A DNA stretch of 64,000 nt, taken from assembly GCA_030268105.1 (NCBI GenBank), contig BSDZ01000116.1:1682528-1746527 (forward strand). The letters run 5' to 3'. This document shows, in pieces, positions 63,092-64,000 of the stretch (its first letter is position 1; each line of letters opens with the position of its first letter). The DNA comes from Volvox africanus. Lineage: Eukaryota; Chlorophyta; Chlorophyceae; Chlamydomonadales; Volvocaceae. Below the pieces are notes generated by a model, which was given only the letters and a program-made list of their open reading frames with translations, had not been told where the DNA came from and did not search any database. Position numbers and translations under genes: made by a program.

Positions 63092-64000
63092 TCTTGCCGG
63101 TTTTACCGCATTTGTATGGAAGAAGCACCAGCAGTATGGGATCATGTAACGTGCTATGACGACTGTGCAAAATCAACACATGTGTGTGTCAATGCATCCA
63201 GCTGGTGTTGTGGCACGAGCTAGCAGAAGGAAATAGGTGCGGGTCGCTCTTGGCCTGCGGCTGTGACCTTCAATGGGACTCAACCACACTCTATGATGCA
63301 TTACACCTGCTGATAGCCCGTCCGTGGGTCCCAGGCGCGGGTCCTGCTACCTGAAGGCTAGATGTCCCAATCTAAGCCCTTGACACGGTCTGGTGATATG
63401 GTGTACAAAAGGTACGGAAAGGTACACTGCTTCCGTTACAAGTTCGTCAGAAGTAGGGAATGAGGACACCAGTTGTAAGTAGTCGTTTGCGCTCAAGAGG
63501 TAAGAACGCTTCTAGAGCCAAGTCACAAAGTTCACTTGCTCTATTGTCGCTCGTTTACTAATATTAATCCGACTCCAAATGCCGTACACTTGTGGCGACA
63601 GCGTCGAAACATAACATGCAACACAATCAAGATCAAATTACTCTATTAGATAAACGATACATATCTAAATACAACGGATTAAACTGAAAGGCGCACGACA
63701 CACGTTTGGACACACTTCTGGATACTGCGATCCTTCCTCCTCCTACAATGTCCTGCTGTACAACCAAAGCGATATAAATGTGAACACTCAATATTTGACA
63801 CGTGCAAACGACAGACAAAGGGGTCACGTGCTGGGCAAGCCATGGAAGCTGTGTATGAATTTATGGAGGCTGTGAGTTCAGGCTGTTTATTGTTTGCAGT
63901 CTGCTTTTACTTGCTGCTGATATCAGCCCTTGGCTCGAGCATTCTTGTGTGTGTGTGTGTGTGTGTATATCTAGACTTGTACAACAGCGATTGATGCGTG

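Larger units (their letters stand above)
6697..64000 (+). repeat. Tandem satellite array of ~1.09-kb tRNA-Pro units, right end open
   Basis: At least 57.3 kb of head-to-tail units, all in the same orientation. The window holds 53 tRNA copies plus the start of a 54th unit. tRNA-to-tRNA spacing is 1086-1098 bp except 853 and 851 bp after units 37 and 40. Each unit runs: (GT)n, a 130-bp lead, the 72-nt tRNA, a TTTT run 10 nt after the tRNA, and about 0.8 kb of spacer up to the next GT tract. Units 1-24, 26-28, 31 and 32 form a left family; units 37-53 a right family with a different T arm; 25-41 is the most diverse zone. Nothing in the unit resembles a transposase, reverse transcriptase or rRNA. 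Confidence 0.97.

Noticed and set aside
6697..64000. CRISPR array, rDNA or LTR retroelement as explanation of the repeats
   Set aside because: Unit is far too long for CRISPR; no rRNA, reverse transcriptase, integrase or long terminal repeats are visible; the genome is eukaryotic.

Overview
The window looks like nuclear DNA of a green alga, most likely a chlorophyte. The evidence is a spliced Rpn10 gene with three ubiquitin-interacting motifs and an alanine-rich linker, an exon resembling the start of a plant-type plastid anion transporter, a possible TGTAA poly(A) signal, and plant-like tRNA-Pro genes. The species cannot be named from the sequence alone.

Positions 1-6696 are ordinary unique sequence. 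At 1226-1693 (minus strand) lies a probable first exon of a PHT4/ANTR-like (SLC17) transporter; the rest of that gene should lie beyond the left edge. An intergenic stretch follows, with a degenerate inverted repeat (2201-2739). RPN10, the ubiquitin receptor of the 26S proteasome, occupies 3141-5408 on the minus strand; four exons join in frame to 392 residues. Positions 5409-6696 are the upstream flank, without a recognisable gene.

From about 6697 to the right edge (at least 57.3 kb) the window is one head-to-tail array of a unit of about 1.09 kb. Each unit carries one 72-nt tRNA-Pro(UGG) gene on the plus strand, a four-T run as a possible Pol III stop, about 1 kb of spacer, and a (GT)n tract. 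I count 53 tRNA copies; the array does not end inside the window. Spacing between tRNAs is 1086-1098 bp, and GT count accounts for the differences in every unit I counted. The exceptions are two units shortened by the same 235-bp deletion.

The copies are not equivalent. Only three (units 25, 29, 30) keep the conserved C61 at the end of box B and a fully Watson-Crick T stem; the other 50 have U61. One of these three (unit 25) has a changed anticodon, UGA instead of UGG. Units 37-53 carry a T stem with two or three G-U pairs. Many unit-to-unit differences are CpG-to-TpG changes, as expected if the array is cytosine-methylated. Shared variants show two-, three- and four-unit higher-order repeats, a four-unit amplified run and mosaic units. 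The picture is a tRNA-bearing satellite evolving by unequal exchange and conversion, in which few copies look like optimal tRNA genes. Short open frames recurring in every unit, including those running across the tRNA, are not believed to be genes.
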